Assembly (NCBI GenBank): GCA_017550405.1
Contig: JAFZPH010000030.1
Span: 1-33,620, forward strand
Length of the DNA: 33,620 nucleotides
DNA from: Bacteroidales bacterium
Lineage (GTDB): Bacteria > Bacteroidota > Bacteroidia > Bacteroidales > P3
Direction: 5' to 3'
The translations under genes were made by a program, and so were the position numbers. Shown in pieces: positions 22,823 through 30,668 of this stretch (its first letter is position 1; each line of letters begins with the position of its first letter). The notes below the pieces were generated by a model, which saw nothing but the letters and a program-made list of their open reading frames with translations, did no database searches and had not been told where the DNA came from.

Positions 22823-24037
22823 ATGAAAGGAAACGAATTGAAACCCCATATCGGCATTTTCGGCCGTCGCAACTATGGCAAGAGCTCGTTAGTGAATTTC
22901 CTCACAGGGCAGCAGATTGCCATTGTGTCGGACATGGCGGGTACGACCACCGACCCCGTGAAGAAGACCATGGAGATTGGCGGCGTGGGTCCCGTGGTGT
23001 GGATTGACACGGCGGGTATCGACGACGAGGGGACCGTGGGCCGCATGCGTATCGACAAGAGTCTTGAGATGCTGGCCCAGGCCGACCTTGCATTGATTCT
23101 CTTTACTGACAACCGCTTCGAGGCGGAGGAGGTGATGCTGGTGGACACCTGCCGCAAGCGCGGCATCCCATACGTGCTTATCTATTCGCAGGCCGACCGC
23201 CTGAAGCCCGACCCTGCTTTGCTGGAGCGGATTGAGGCCGACTACGATACAAAGATATTCGTGCTGACGGTGAAGGACACCGCGCTGCGCGAGCCGTTGA
23301 CGGCCCGCATCCGCGAGGCGCTGCCCGAGACGGCTTACGTGCACCGCTCGCTGCTGGGCGATGTGATTGGCGAGGGCGACACGGTGGTGATGGTCACGCC
23401 CATTGACTCGTCGGCTCCCGAGGGACGCATGATTCTGCCACAGGTGCAGGTGCTGCGCGATATTCTTGACAACCACGCCCGCGCCGTGGTGTGCCGCGAG
23501 ACGGAGCTGGAGGGTACGCTGGCGGGTCTGAAGGAGCAGCCACGGCTGGTGGTGACGGACAGCCAGGTGTATGGCATGGTGTCGAAGATTGTGCCCGACG
23601 AGGTGTATCTCACGTCGTTCAGCGTGGTGTTGGCGCGTGCCAAGGGGCTGTTTGCCGAGTATGTGAAAGGCACGCCGGCGATTGACCGCCTGCAGGACGG
23701 CGACCGTGTGCTGATGCTGGAGAGCTGCACGCACAACGTCACTTGCGAGGACATCGGACGGGTGAAGCTGCCGAAGCTGTTGGCCAAATACACAGGCAAG
23801 CAGCTGCACTGCGAGGCTGTGGCAGGCCTTTCGGCTTTGCCACACGACTTGGCCGACTATGCGTTGGTGATACAGTGCGGCGGCTGCGTGGTGACGGCCA
23901 AGCAGCTGGCCTCGCGTCTGGCACCGGCCATCGAGGCAGGGGTGCCGGTGAGCAACTACGGCTTGGCTATCGCCTATATGAACGGCATCTTCGAACGCTC
24001 AATGCGGATTTTTCAGGAATTGAAAATTGAAAATTGA
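22823..24037 (+). CDS. hydF: [FeFe]-hydrogenase maturation GTPase HydF
   Basis: A 404-residue scaffold protein that receives the 2Fe precursor from HydE/HydG and passes it to the hydrogenase HydA. The GTPase domain shows the P-loop GRRNYGKSS (15-22), TTT (41-43, switch I) and DTAG (62-65); the NKxD position reads SQAD. A dimerisation domain follows, then the Fe-S domain with CTHN (Cys302, His304) and QCGGC (Cys352, Cys355). The usual pattern is CxHx(46-53)HCxxC, so Gln351 replaces the His before CxxC. I chose the ATG at 22823, about 10 residues before HIGIFGRR as in homologues; the frame is open to an ATG at 22727. No other hyd genes are in the window. The last codons (LKIEN) lie in a heptamer repeat. 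Confidence 0.93.
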   Translation: MKGNELKPHIGIFGRRNYGKSSLVNFLTGQQIAIVSDMAGTTTDPVKKTMEIGGVGPVVWIDTAGIDDEGTVGRMRIDKSLEMLAQADLALILFTDNRFEAEEVMLVDTCRKRGIPYVLIYSQADRLKPDPALLERIEADYDTKIFVLTVKDTALREPLTARIREALPETAYVHRSLLGDVIGEGDTVVMVTPIDSSAPEGRMILPQVQVLRDILDNHARAVVCRETELEGTLAGLKEQPRLVVTDSQVYGMVSKIVPDEVYLTSFSVVLARAKGLFAEYVKGTPAIDRLQDGDRVLMLESCTHNVTCEDIGRVKLPKLLAKYTGKQLHCEAVAGLSALPHDLADYALVIQCGGCVVTAKQLASRLAPAIEAGVPVSNYGLAIAYMNGIFERSMRIFQELKIEN

Positions 24038-24047
24038 GAATTGAGAA
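24017..24047 (+). repeat. Heptamer repeat overlapping the hydF stop codon
   Basis: TTGAAAA twice and TTGAGAA twice follow in tandem (7-bp period). The array includes the last hydF codons and its stop and continues about 10 bases into the spacer. It matches, in the same orientation relative to the gene end, the array at 21272-21303. Confidence 0.75.
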
Positions 24048-24055
24048 GGTGTTTA

Positions 24056-24115
24056 TATGTTGCGAGCCGTATAAACTTATCAACGTATAAACTTATCAAC
24101 AATATTAACGAATTA
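24056..24115 (+). repeat. Octamer-repeat block forming the folA leader
   Basis: After GTTGCGAGCCG come two 16-bp units of GTATAAACTTATCAAC (each two octamers) and then ATTAACGAATTA directly before the folA ATG. Positions 24059-24103 are an inverted near-copy of 13495-13539, which precedes the DUF456 gene in the same orientation relative to the gene. Confidence 0.88.
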
Positions 24116-24685
24116 ATGATGATTGACATTAAACCGAAATACAACCTTTCCATCATTGTGGCGGTGGCGCAGAACATGGCTATCGGCCGCGACAACGATT
24201 TGCTGTGGCATATCAGCGACGACCTGAAACGGTTCAAGGCACTCACCAGCGGCCACACCGTCGTAATGGGTCGACGCACGTTCGACTCGCTGCCCAAGAA
24301 GCCGTTGCCCAAACGGCGCAATATCGTGCTGACGCACGATGAGGGGTTCCGCTACGAGGTGCCGGAGACGGCAACAGGTACGTTGGAGGTGGCGCACAGC
24401 ATCCCCGCCTTGCTGCGCATGGTGGAAGGGGAGGAGGAAACCTTTATCATCGGCGGCGGAGCGTTGTACCGCGATCTTCTTCCGCTGGTGAACAGGCTGT
24501 ATGTAACCTGGGTGTATAAGGATTTCGAGGCGGATGTCTTTTTCCCCGTCATCGACCGCTCGGCGTTCCGCCAAGTGAGCCTCTCCGACCGCATGACCGA
24601 CCCCGAAACCGGCCTGGACTACGCCTACGCGGAGTATGTGCGCCGTCCCTCACCACGGTTGGATGCTGGGGCTGGAACAATGTAA
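24116..24685 (+). CDS. folA: Dihydrofolate reductase
   Basis: A 189-residue enzyme that reduces dihydrofolate to tetrahydrofolate with NADPH. Landmarks are LSIIVAVAQNMAIGRDNDLLWH at the N terminus (in two parts, residues 11-32), the catalytic acidic residue in SDDLKRF (Asp36), the NADPH-binding MGRRTFDSLP, and FIIGGGALYRD. The C terminus extends about 20 residues beyond the usual 160-170. The ATG at 24116 (or 24119) is the natural start; upstream codons lie in repeat sequence. Confidence 0.95.
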   Translation: MMIDIKPKYNLSIIVAVAQNMAIGRDNDLLWHISDDLKRFKALTSGHTVVMGRRTFDSLPKKPLPKRRNIVLTHDEGFRYEVPETATGTLEVAHSIPALLRMVEGEEETFIIGGGALYRDLLPLVNRLYVTWVYKDFEADVFFPVIDRSAFRQVSLSDRMTDPETGLDYAYAEYVRRPSPRLDAGAGTM

Positions 24686-24709
24686 TATCAGGTCAATTGT
24701 GGCCATTTA

Positions 24710-24717
24710 AATATTTG
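24710..24717 (+). promoter_or_regulatory. Near-consensus -7 box upstream of the 58-residue protein gene
   Basis: AATATTTG differs from TAnnTTTG at one position and lies 27 bp before the small gene at 24745. No -33 TTG at the usual spacing is clear. Confidence 0.3.
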
Positions 24718-24744
24718 TTATTAAAAACTTAAACAATTAGCATT

Positions 24745-24921
24745 ATGACAAAACAAGCATCATTAGCGACAGTAGGTCGCAGACAGGAGTATGAGACTCC
24801 GCAAGTGGAATTGTTGAACGCCCATGTGGAAAAAGGGTTTGTCAATAGTTTGACTACAGGTAGCGAGGCAGGTGACGGATTGAGAGAGGTAGCAGGTGTG
24901 GGTGATGAGATTTTCAATTAG
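24745..24921 (+). CDS. Small 58-residue protein upstream of a fimbrillin-like lipoprotein
   Basis: An ATG-to-TAG frame of 58 codons. The product has a basic start (MTKQASLATVGRRQ), the motif YETPQVELLNAHVEKGF and a Gly/Ser/Asp-rich tail ending DEIFN. Short Bacteroidales proteins with a similar YxxPxxxxxxxxxEG core are often found just before surface lipoprotein genes; their role is not established as far as I know. There is no signal peptide. It ends 39 bp before the next gene, with which it is probably co-transcribed. Confidence 0.7.
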   Translation: MTKQASLATVGRRQEYETPQVELLNAHVEKGFVNSLTTGSEAGDGLREVAGVGDEIFN

Positions 24922-24960
24922 TCCATACCACCATTGTTAAACCTTTTAAATTGTTCGGCA

Positions 24961-26535
24961 ATGAAAAAAACTTTATTAACTATGGTGGCCATATCATCAC
25001 TTATGGCCTTGTTAACCATATCCTGTCAAAAGGACAAGACGGAGACTACAACCACCTTTACCGCCACCCTTGAGGGGTGTAGCGATGAGAACGGTAAGAC
25101 CACAATGGCTGGCACCACGATGTATTGGGTGAGTGGCGATCAGATAAAGGCTTTCGGCACTATGGGTAGTGGTGTGTATGCCGCTTCTAACGTGACAACA
25201 GGAAGAACCTCTTTCAATCTTGTTAGCGGAAACGCTGGGGGAGGTCCCTTCCACGCTGTCTATCCCGCCTCGGCTGCAAACGACGATGGCACCGTAGAAC
25301 TGCCTGTGGTACAAGTGACAGAGGACGGCTCTTTAACGGGGTTTCCAATGTACACGGAGAGCAACAGCACAAATCTGGATTTCAAGAACCTCTGCGGCGT
25401 GCTGAAGTTGCAGCTGCAAAAGAGTGGCGTGAGCGTTACTGCCATTGAGGTGACGGGCGACATTGAGGTGACGGGTGACTTTACCGTTAACTACAATGGT
25501 GGAGACCCCACGCTGAGTTATTCAGGACACGGCACGAAGACTGTCATGATGACATGCTCTACACCTCAGAGCATTGCCAGTCAGAAAGATTTTTATATCT
25601 ACCTGCCTCCCCATGTGTATGATGCTGGGATGCGGATAAGGATATACAGCAGCGACGGAAGAGTATGCACCAAGACTGTCACCGCCGGACATAGTGTGTC
25701 TGTCCAGCGTGGGGTAATAGTCCCTATCAGTTTGGGAGAAAACAGCCTCTCATTTGCTCCTAACGCGGGAACCCTGCCAGGCTATTTCACTATCGATGAA
25801 CAAGGTCATCGGGTGCGGTTCTCTCAGGGCAACCTACAGTACACCATTCTCGGTACCCATGCTGGCGTATCGGGCAGCAACATGCCTGGCACATGGCGTT
25901 TTGCCCCCGAGCAGTATGAGCATATAGGGGAAGAAAATGCAAATATCAGCGACACTTACCCCAAATGGATAGACCTCTTTGGTTGGGGCACTGGTGCCAA
26001 TCCCACGCTTCATAGTTCAGACGAAACCGAATACTTTAACTTTGTGGACTGGGGTACCAATGTAATAAGCAACGGCATTGTCCAGGACGGTGAATGGCGT
26101 ACACTTTCCATTACGGAATGGATCTTCTTTTTCAGTTACAGGCGCCAAAACAAGTATGGTACAGGTAACATTAATGGAGTTGCTGGATTGATTCTTCTGC
26201 CGGATGATTGGACTCTTCCAGACGGATGCACTTTCAATGCTTATGGCTCGTCGGCCTCGTTGGAAGGCGACTGGACCCATAACAGCTACACCCTTGAACA
26301 GTGGGCTCGGATGGAGGCGGCCGGGGCTGTATTCCTGCCGCATACAGGAAAGCGCTATAATATATATTATGGCTATTCACCTGATGACTTTGGCAACTAT
26401 TGGTCGTCCACACTCCAACCGAATAATTTTGCATCTTTTCTTGCATTCACCAGTGCAGCCTTTGATATTTCGGGGTCCTCTAGGGGGAGATGTTATTTGG
26501 GGAAATCCGTGCGTCTTGTTCAGGATGTCGATTAA
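24961..26535 (+). CDS. Fimbrillin-like lipoprotein with C-terminal lectin-like domain
   Basis: 524 residues from the ATG at 24961. Lipoprotein signal LLTISC (Cys22). Residues about 35-275 have the fimbrillin/Mfa-like pattern: FTATLEG, MYWVSGDQIKAF, PFHAVYPAS, LCGVLKLQLQKSG, FYIYLPPHVY and a final GVIVPISLG. Residues about 282-524 repeat the domain of the lipoprotein at 6975-7709 (VRFSQGNL, FVDWGTN, EWRTLSITEW, GLILLPDDW, MEAAGAVFLPHTG, YWSS, SVRLVQDV). The combination suggests a surface adhesin whose tip binds a ligand. The call is from pattern recognition. A strong terminator follows. Confidence 0.78.
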   Translation: MKKTLLTMVAISSLMALLTISCQKDKTETTTTFTATLEGCSDENGKTTMAGTTMYWVSGDQIKAFGTMGSGVYAASNVTTGRTSFNLVSGNAGGGPFHAVYPASAANDDGTVELPVVQVTEDGSLTGFPMYTESNSTNLDFKNLCGVLKLQLQKSGVSVTAIEVTGDIEVTGDFTVNYNGGDPTLSYSGHGTKTVMMTCSTPQSIASQKDFYIYLPPHVYDAGMRIRIYSSDGRVCTKTVTAGHSVSVQRGVIVPISLGENSLSFAPNAGTLPGYFTIDEQGHRVRFSQGNLQYTILGTHAGVSGSNMPGTWRFAPEQYEHIGEENANISDTYPKWIDLFGWGTGANPTLHSSDETEYFNFVDWGTNVISNGIVQDGEWRTLSITEWIFFFSYRRQNKYGTGNINGVAGLILLPDDWTLPDGCTFNAYGSSASLEGDWTHNSYTLEQWARMEAAGAVFLPHTGKRYNIYYGYSPDDFGNYWSSTLQPNNFASFLAFTSAAFDISGSSRGRCYLGKSVRLVQDVD

Positions 26536-26563
26536 GGCAGCTGTGTTTGTCTGCATTTTATTG

Positions 26564-26594
26564 GAGGGTGTCTTATGGGACACCCTCTTTTTTT
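26564..26594 (+). terminator. Intrinsic terminator after the fimbrillin-like lipoprotein gene
   Basis: A perfect 9-bp stem, GAGGGTGTC (26564-26572) with GACACCCTC (26579-26587), has a 6-base loop and is followed by seven T residues. Confidence 0.92.
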
Positions 26595-26611
26595 ATAATA
26601 TTGGGTATCTG

Positions 26612-27616
26612 TCACCTCACCCGGAGGCGTTTGCCTATGCGGAGGGTGGTGTTGCGGCTGATGTTGTTCAGTTTGCAGATGGAATTGATGGAGGTGTGGT
26701 AGCGCTTGGCGAGCTTGCCGAGGGTGTCGCCACTGCGGATGGTGTGGTATTCGGTGCCGGAGGAGGGACTTTCGCTGTCGGCTTCGGCAACAGAGCTGTT
26801 GTTTTCTTTTGACGATTTATTGTTGTGTACAATCAGATGGTTGGCCTTGCGGTCGATGTCCTTGTAGGCTTTGTGCAGGCGGTCGACGGTGATGTCGTAG
26901 TCTTTGTTTACCGAACGGCCGGGGTCGTCGAGCCGGTGGCGGAAGAGCCAGTCGTAGGTCTCGGTGATGTAGAAGGCGCGTGCCAGACCGCCGTGGCTTA
27001 CGCCGGGGAGCTTGGTGAAACGCAGTCTTGGACTGTCGCCGCACTTGGACATGGCGTTGATGACCTTTTCGGACTGCGACAGAGGCACGGCTCTGTCGGC
27101 AGTGCCGTGCAGTATCCAAAGGGGGAGGTCGTTAAGTCCGCAGTACGACTTGGGGTTGCCGCCGCCGCAGAGGGCCATAGCCGCTGCGATGCGGTTGTGG
27201 TAGACGGCGGAATAGTCGATGGTGCCGTAGCCTCCCAGACTCATGCCCAGCACATAGAAACGGTTGGTGTCGCCCGCATAGTGGTCGAATACCCAGTTTA
27301 CCACGTTGTTAATCTTCAACGGGCTCCATGCACCGCCGGGGTTTTGCGGCGCGATGATGACGGCGTCGATCTGCCGTCCCATGGCCAAGGCGTCGAGAGG
27401 GCCGTAGCGACGCACCCTGTCGAGATTGTGGCCGCAAAGACTGGCACCGTGCAGGAAAAGGATAATGGGCTTGTCCGACTGCAGCGAGTCGTAGTCCTTG
27501 GGGGTGGAGACCCAGAAGTTGTAGCCATTGTCGACCGTGTTGCGATAGGCGGTAAATGTCTGGCCGAATGAGGGAAAAAACGACAACAATAGTATTATAA
27601 GCAGTGAACGTTTCAT
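26612..27616 (-). CDS. Secreted alpha/beta-hydrolase esterase with C-terminal LysM domain
   Basis: A 334-residue exported protein (signal peptide ending near SFGQ). Residues about 22-230 are an esterase/phospholipase-like alpha/beta-hydrolase with LFLHGASLCG (oxyanion region), the nucleophile elbow GMSLGGYG (Ser126), HGTADRAVPLS (Asp174) and GVSHGG (His208). After a charged linker, residues about 289-334 form a LysM domain (YHTIRSGDTLGKLAKRYHTS, NNISRNTTLRIGKRLRV) that binds peptidoglycan or chitin-like glycans. It may remove ester groups from cell-wall or plant polysaccharide. A TAnnTTTG promoter sits 28 bp upstream of its start. Confidence 0.87.
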   Translation of the reverse strand: MKRSLLIILLLSFFPSFGQTFTAYRNTVDNGYNFWVSTPKDYDSLQSDKPIILFLHGASLCGHNLDRVRRYGPLDALAMGRQIDAVIIAPQNPGGAWSPLKINNVVNWVFDHYAGDTNRFYVLGMSLGGYGTIDYSAVYHNRIAAAMALCGGGNPKSYCGLNDLPLWILHGTADRAVPLSQSEKVINAMSKCGDSPRLRFTKLPGVSHGGLARAFYITETYDWLFRHRLDDPGRSVNKDYDITVDRLHKAYKDIDRKANHLIVHNNKSSKENNSSVAEADSESPSSGTEYHTIRSGDTLGKLAKRYHTSINSICKLNNISRNTTLRIGKRLRVR

Positions 27617-27643
27617 CTCGGTGTAGTATTAGAAACAAAGTTG

Positions 27644-27651
27644 CAAAGATA
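27644..27651 (-). promoter_or_regulatory. Promoter -7 box for the esterase-LysM gene
   Basis: The minus strand reads TATCTTTG followed by CAACTTTG, a perfect TAnnTTTG box, 28 bp before the start codon. Confidence 0.65.
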
Positions 27652-27735
27652 CACTTTTTTTTTCACAAAGCGAGAAAAACATGAAAAAAACAGGGCTGTC
27701 AATCCAAAATAACAGTGCATTTGAAATATATTTCG

Positions 27736-27743
27736 TATCTTTG
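27736..27743 (+). promoter_or_regulatory. Promoter -7 box immediately before a start codon
   Basis: TATCTTTG (27736-27743) is followed by CACC and the ATG at 27748. Transcription from such a box starts about 7 bases downstream, so the mRNA would begin at or near the start codon. Confidence 0.6.
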
Positions 27744-27747
27744 CACC

Positions 27748-28053
27748 ATGAATAAAGTAAAGATTACGGCTATCCGCAAAGCCGATTACAAAGATTTGCA
27801 GGCTCTTTACGAGAACCCCATCGAACACACTTGCGATGTGCTTGAAGGCCAGTCGTGGGTCAGCGTCGACGGACAGAAACCCGACGGCCTCTGTCCCGAA
27901 GCGTGGAAGACCATGCGCGAGTTTGTCGAAGCCTTGGCGCGAGGCGAAGGCAATTTCTTCGACGGCTGGATGAAGAACCCCTACAGCGCCATGATTAGCT
28001 GCAACGACGGTTTCCGTCCCGTCAGTTTTCTGCTGGAGACGGTTGAAGAATAG
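27748..28053 (+). CDS. TIGR04076 family protein
   Basis: A 101-residue soluble protein matching TIGR04076: KVKITAIRK at the start, CDVLEGQSWVSVDGQKPDGLC in the middle (residues about 34-54), EAWKTMREFVEALA, and a C-terminal MISCNDGFRPVSFLLE. The family's function is unknown. The ATG at 27748 is chosen over one at 27715, which lies upstream of the promoter box. It is followed after 18 bp by the TonB-linked receptor gene. Confidence 0.8.
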   Translation: MNKVKITAIRKADYKDLQALYENPIEHTCDVLEGQSWVSVDGQKPDGLCPEAWKTMREFVEALARGEGNFFDGWMKNPYSAMISCNDGFRPVSFLLETVEE

Positions 28054-28071
28054 AAAGCAACACTAATAAAG

Positions 28072-30609
28072 ATGAGACCCATGAAAAAGTACGTATCCAT
28101 ACTCCTGTTTGTGTGCATCTCCATGGCACTTTCGGCCCAGACGGTACTCCGTGGCACGGTGGTTGACAAGTCAAACAACGTGCCTTTGCCCTTTGCCACG
28201 GTGGCAGTGATGAAAGCCGACAGCACTGTCGTGACAGGCTCCGTGACGCAAGACAACGGAGATTACCGAGTCGACATTCCTACTCGTGGACAATACCTGT
28301 TGTCAGTCTCATTTATCGGCTATCAGACGCACTACCAGTCGCTCAATGCCGACAAGGCACAAATGGCGCTGCCAGCCATTGCCCTGGCTCCCGATGCCGC
28401 CATGCTGCAGACCGTGCAGGTGGTGGACCGTGCGCCCATTGTGGAACAGCAGATGGACAAGCTGGTGATGAACGTTTCGAAAAGCACTTTTGCACAGGGC
28501 AGCAATGCCCTCGACCTGCTGCGCAAAGCTCCCGGCGTCAGCATCGACAAGGACGGCAACGTGCTGCTCAACGGCCAGCCCGTGGCCGTGTGGATTGACG
28601 GACGGCCTTCGCACCTCGACGGCAAGAGCCTTGAAACCCTGCTGCGCGGCACCGACGGCACGGGCATTGACCGCATTGAGGTCATCTCCAATCCGTCGGC
28701 AAAATACGACGCCGAGGGTCAGGGCGGCATTATCGATATACGCACCAAGCATCATTTCGCGCAGGGGCTTAACGGCACCCTCTCCGCCAATCTGGGCGGC
28801 ATGGCTTTCAACCGCGAGATGGAGGGCCGGGGGAAACGCACCCAGTTCTTCCTCGACCATAACCTCAGTGCCAACGTCAGCTTTAGAACCGAGAAGACCA
28901 ACACCTTTGTCCAATTTTCCGAACAAGAGAACCGGCTGGCTGCCGATGTCTCAACCATTGTCGATGCAGGTTTGGACGGCATTCGGTTCTATCAATACAG
29001 CGGTACGCTGGCCAACGTCAACACCCACGATTATACTTTGAAATTGGGCAACGACTGGTTCATCGACAGTAGCAACACGCTCGGTTTTATTTTCACTATG
29101 CCCATTGGCTACGTGCGTCAGTGGGACGACTCCAGTTTCTCCTACCAAAAGGTCAATGGGCAGCCTAGACAGCAAATCCTTTCGCAGCCTATCACCGAAT
29201 ACACCGTCAACCAGTATATAGCCAACCTCAATTACACTCACGTCTTCGATGCGGCACGCGCTGCTGAACTGACCGCCAACCTCGACTATTTCCATAATGT
29301 CACCGATGCCGACAACATACAGAACAACTACTATCTGCCCATACGCTCGCCCATGGTGTGGATTGGACAGACCTTCGACTCGGCCCAGTACCTCACCCTC
29401 CATAACGACAACATCATCGACATTTACAGCGCCAAAGTCGACTACCAGAGCGTGGTGCTGGGTGGCTGCATGATGGAGGCGGGTGCCAAGTGGGCACTCT
29501 CCCACACCGACAATATGCTCAACCAGATTGTAGGTCGTCAGTATCGGGGCAACGACACCATCTACGGCAGTTCCATCGACAACCCCTTCGACTACAACGA
29601 GCATGTGGGGGCGCTCTATGCCACCCTTGCCCGTCAGTTCCCCTTCGGGCTGACTGCCAAGGCCGGTCTGCGCGGCGAATACACCTACGCCTATAACTCC
29701 ACCCGCACTGTCGCCCAGAACTATTTCGATCTTTTCCCCACCCTTTTTGTGGGTTACAACACGCCCGACATGATGAAGCGCTTTGGCCTCAGTTACACCC
29801 GCCGCATCACACGTCCGAACTACTACCAGCTCAACCCCTTCAAGAACTATGTCGATGCCTATACCTCAAACATGGGCAATCCCGACCTCAAACCCAGCTA
29901 CAGCGACAATGTGTCGCTCACAGCGGGCTTCGGCCGTTATGTCACCTTGATGGGTAACTTAATCCGCACCAAAGACCAGCTTACCGTCATACCCATCTTC
30001 GACCCCGTCACAGGCGACCAGGTGATGCATCACGACAATTTCGGATCCACCACCCTCGTTGGCGGCGGCGTGGCGCTGACCGAGATGCCCATAGGCAAAT
30101 ACATCTCCTTTACGCTCAACATTAATGCCTACGACTACCGGAGTCTGGAGCTCAACTCCACCATCCACGTCATCGGTCAGGAGGGCGCGGCAAAGGTCTA
30201 CGACAAGCACTCCTTCCTCGGCCAAGCCTACGCCTGTCTGACCTTCAACCTGCCTAAGGACTGGAAGGTGCAACTGGATGGCTACTATTCCACGCCTGTT
30301 GTGGTGGGATACCTCAAGACAGGCTCCAACGAGTTGGTCAATCTGGGTGTGAAAAAGACCGCTCTGGATGGCCGCATGATTCTCTCGCTGCAAGTCAAGG
30401 ACTTGCTGCGCACCATGAGCAGCAACTTCGACGTGCTGTATGCCGACGGGATTGTTTCGACAACCGAGCAGATTTTCCTGTATCAGAAAGTCAGCCTCGG
30501 CCTGCAGTGGAACTTCGGCACCGCCCAACGTCCGCTGAAGCACCGCAATGTGGGTACTCTTGATGAGTTGGAGCGTACGTCCAACGCTACCGGACAGATC
30601 AGTCAATAG
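28072..30609 (+). CDS. TonB-linked outer-membrane beta-barrel receptor
   Basis: 845 residues (ATG 28072, or 28081 giving MKKYV). A signal peptide ends near LSAQ. Residues about 26-110 are a carboxypeptidase-regulatory-like domain (LRGTVVDKSNNVPLPFATV, GDYRVDIP, VSFIGYQ). Residues about 115-225 are the plug (DKLVMNVSKSTFAQGSNALD split by DLLRKAPGVSID, NVLLNGQPVAVWIDGR, IEVISNPSAKYDAEGQGGI). The remainder is a strand-rich barrel of the outer-membrane-beta-barrel type (OMP_b-brl_3). No SusD-like partner is adjacent, so it is not a standard SusCD pair; siderophore, peptide or other uptake is possible. A hairpin terminator follows the gene. Confidence 0.9.
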   Translation: MRPMKKYVSILLFVCISMALSAQTVLRGTVVDKSNNVPLPFATVAVMKADSTVVTGSVTQDNGDYRVDIPTRGQYLLSVSFIGYQTHYQSLNADKAQMALPAIALAPDAAMLQTVQVVDRAPIVEQQMDKLVMNVSKSTFAQGSNALDLLRKAPGVSIDKDGNVLLNGQPVAVWIDGRPSHLDGKSLETLLRGTDGTGIDRIEVISNPSAKYDAEGQGGIIDIRTKHHFAQGLNGTLSANLGGMAFNREMEGRGKRTQFFLDHNLSANVSFRTEKTNTFVQFSEQENRLAADVSTIVDAGLDGIRFYQYSGTLANVNTHDYTLKLGNDWFIDSSNTLGFIFTMPIGYVRQWDDSSFSYQKVNGQPRQQILSQPITEYTVNQYIANLNYTHVFDAARAAELTANLDYFHNVTDADNIQNNYYLPIRSPMVWIGQTFDSAQYLTLHNDNIIDIYSAKVDYQSVVLGGCMMEAGAKWALSHTDNMLNQIVGRQYRGNDTIYGSSIDNPFDYNEHVGALYATLARQFPFGLTAKAGLRGEYTYAYNSTRTVAQNYFDLFPTLFVGYNTPDMMKRFGLSYTRRITRPNYYQLNPFKNYVDAYTSNMGNPDLKPSYSDNVSLTAGFGRYVTLMGNLIRTKDQLTVIPIFDPVTGDQVMHHDNFGSTTLVGGGVALTEMPIGKYISFTLNINAYDYRSLELNSTIHVIGQEGAAKVYDKHSFLGQAYACLTFNLPKDWKVQLDGYYSTPVVVGYLKTGSNELVNLGVKKTALDGRMILSLQVKDLLRTMSSNFDVLYADGIVSTTEQIFLYQKVSLGLQWNFGTAQRPLKHRNVGTLDELERTSNATGQISQ

Positions 30610-30611
30610 GG

Positions 30612-30654
30612 CTTGGCGTGGGCAAGCTTCGCTCCTTGTCCCGCCAAGACTTTT
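30612..30654 (+). terminator. Hairpin terminator after the TonB-linked receptor gene
   Basis: CTTGGCG (30612-30618) pairs with CGCCAAG (30642-30648), and the inner GGGCAAG (30620-30626) pairs with CTTGTCC (30635-30641) with one G-U, around CTTCGCTC. A short T-tract (ACTTTTG) follows. Confidence 0.65.
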
Positions 30655-30668
30655 GCTATCAAAAATAG

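Noticed and set aside
28072..30609. SusC of a SusCD polysaccharide-utilisation locus
   Set aside because: No SusD-like lipoprotein or glycoside hydrolase is adjacent, and the barrel looks like the smaller OMP_b-brl_3 type rather than a long SusC.
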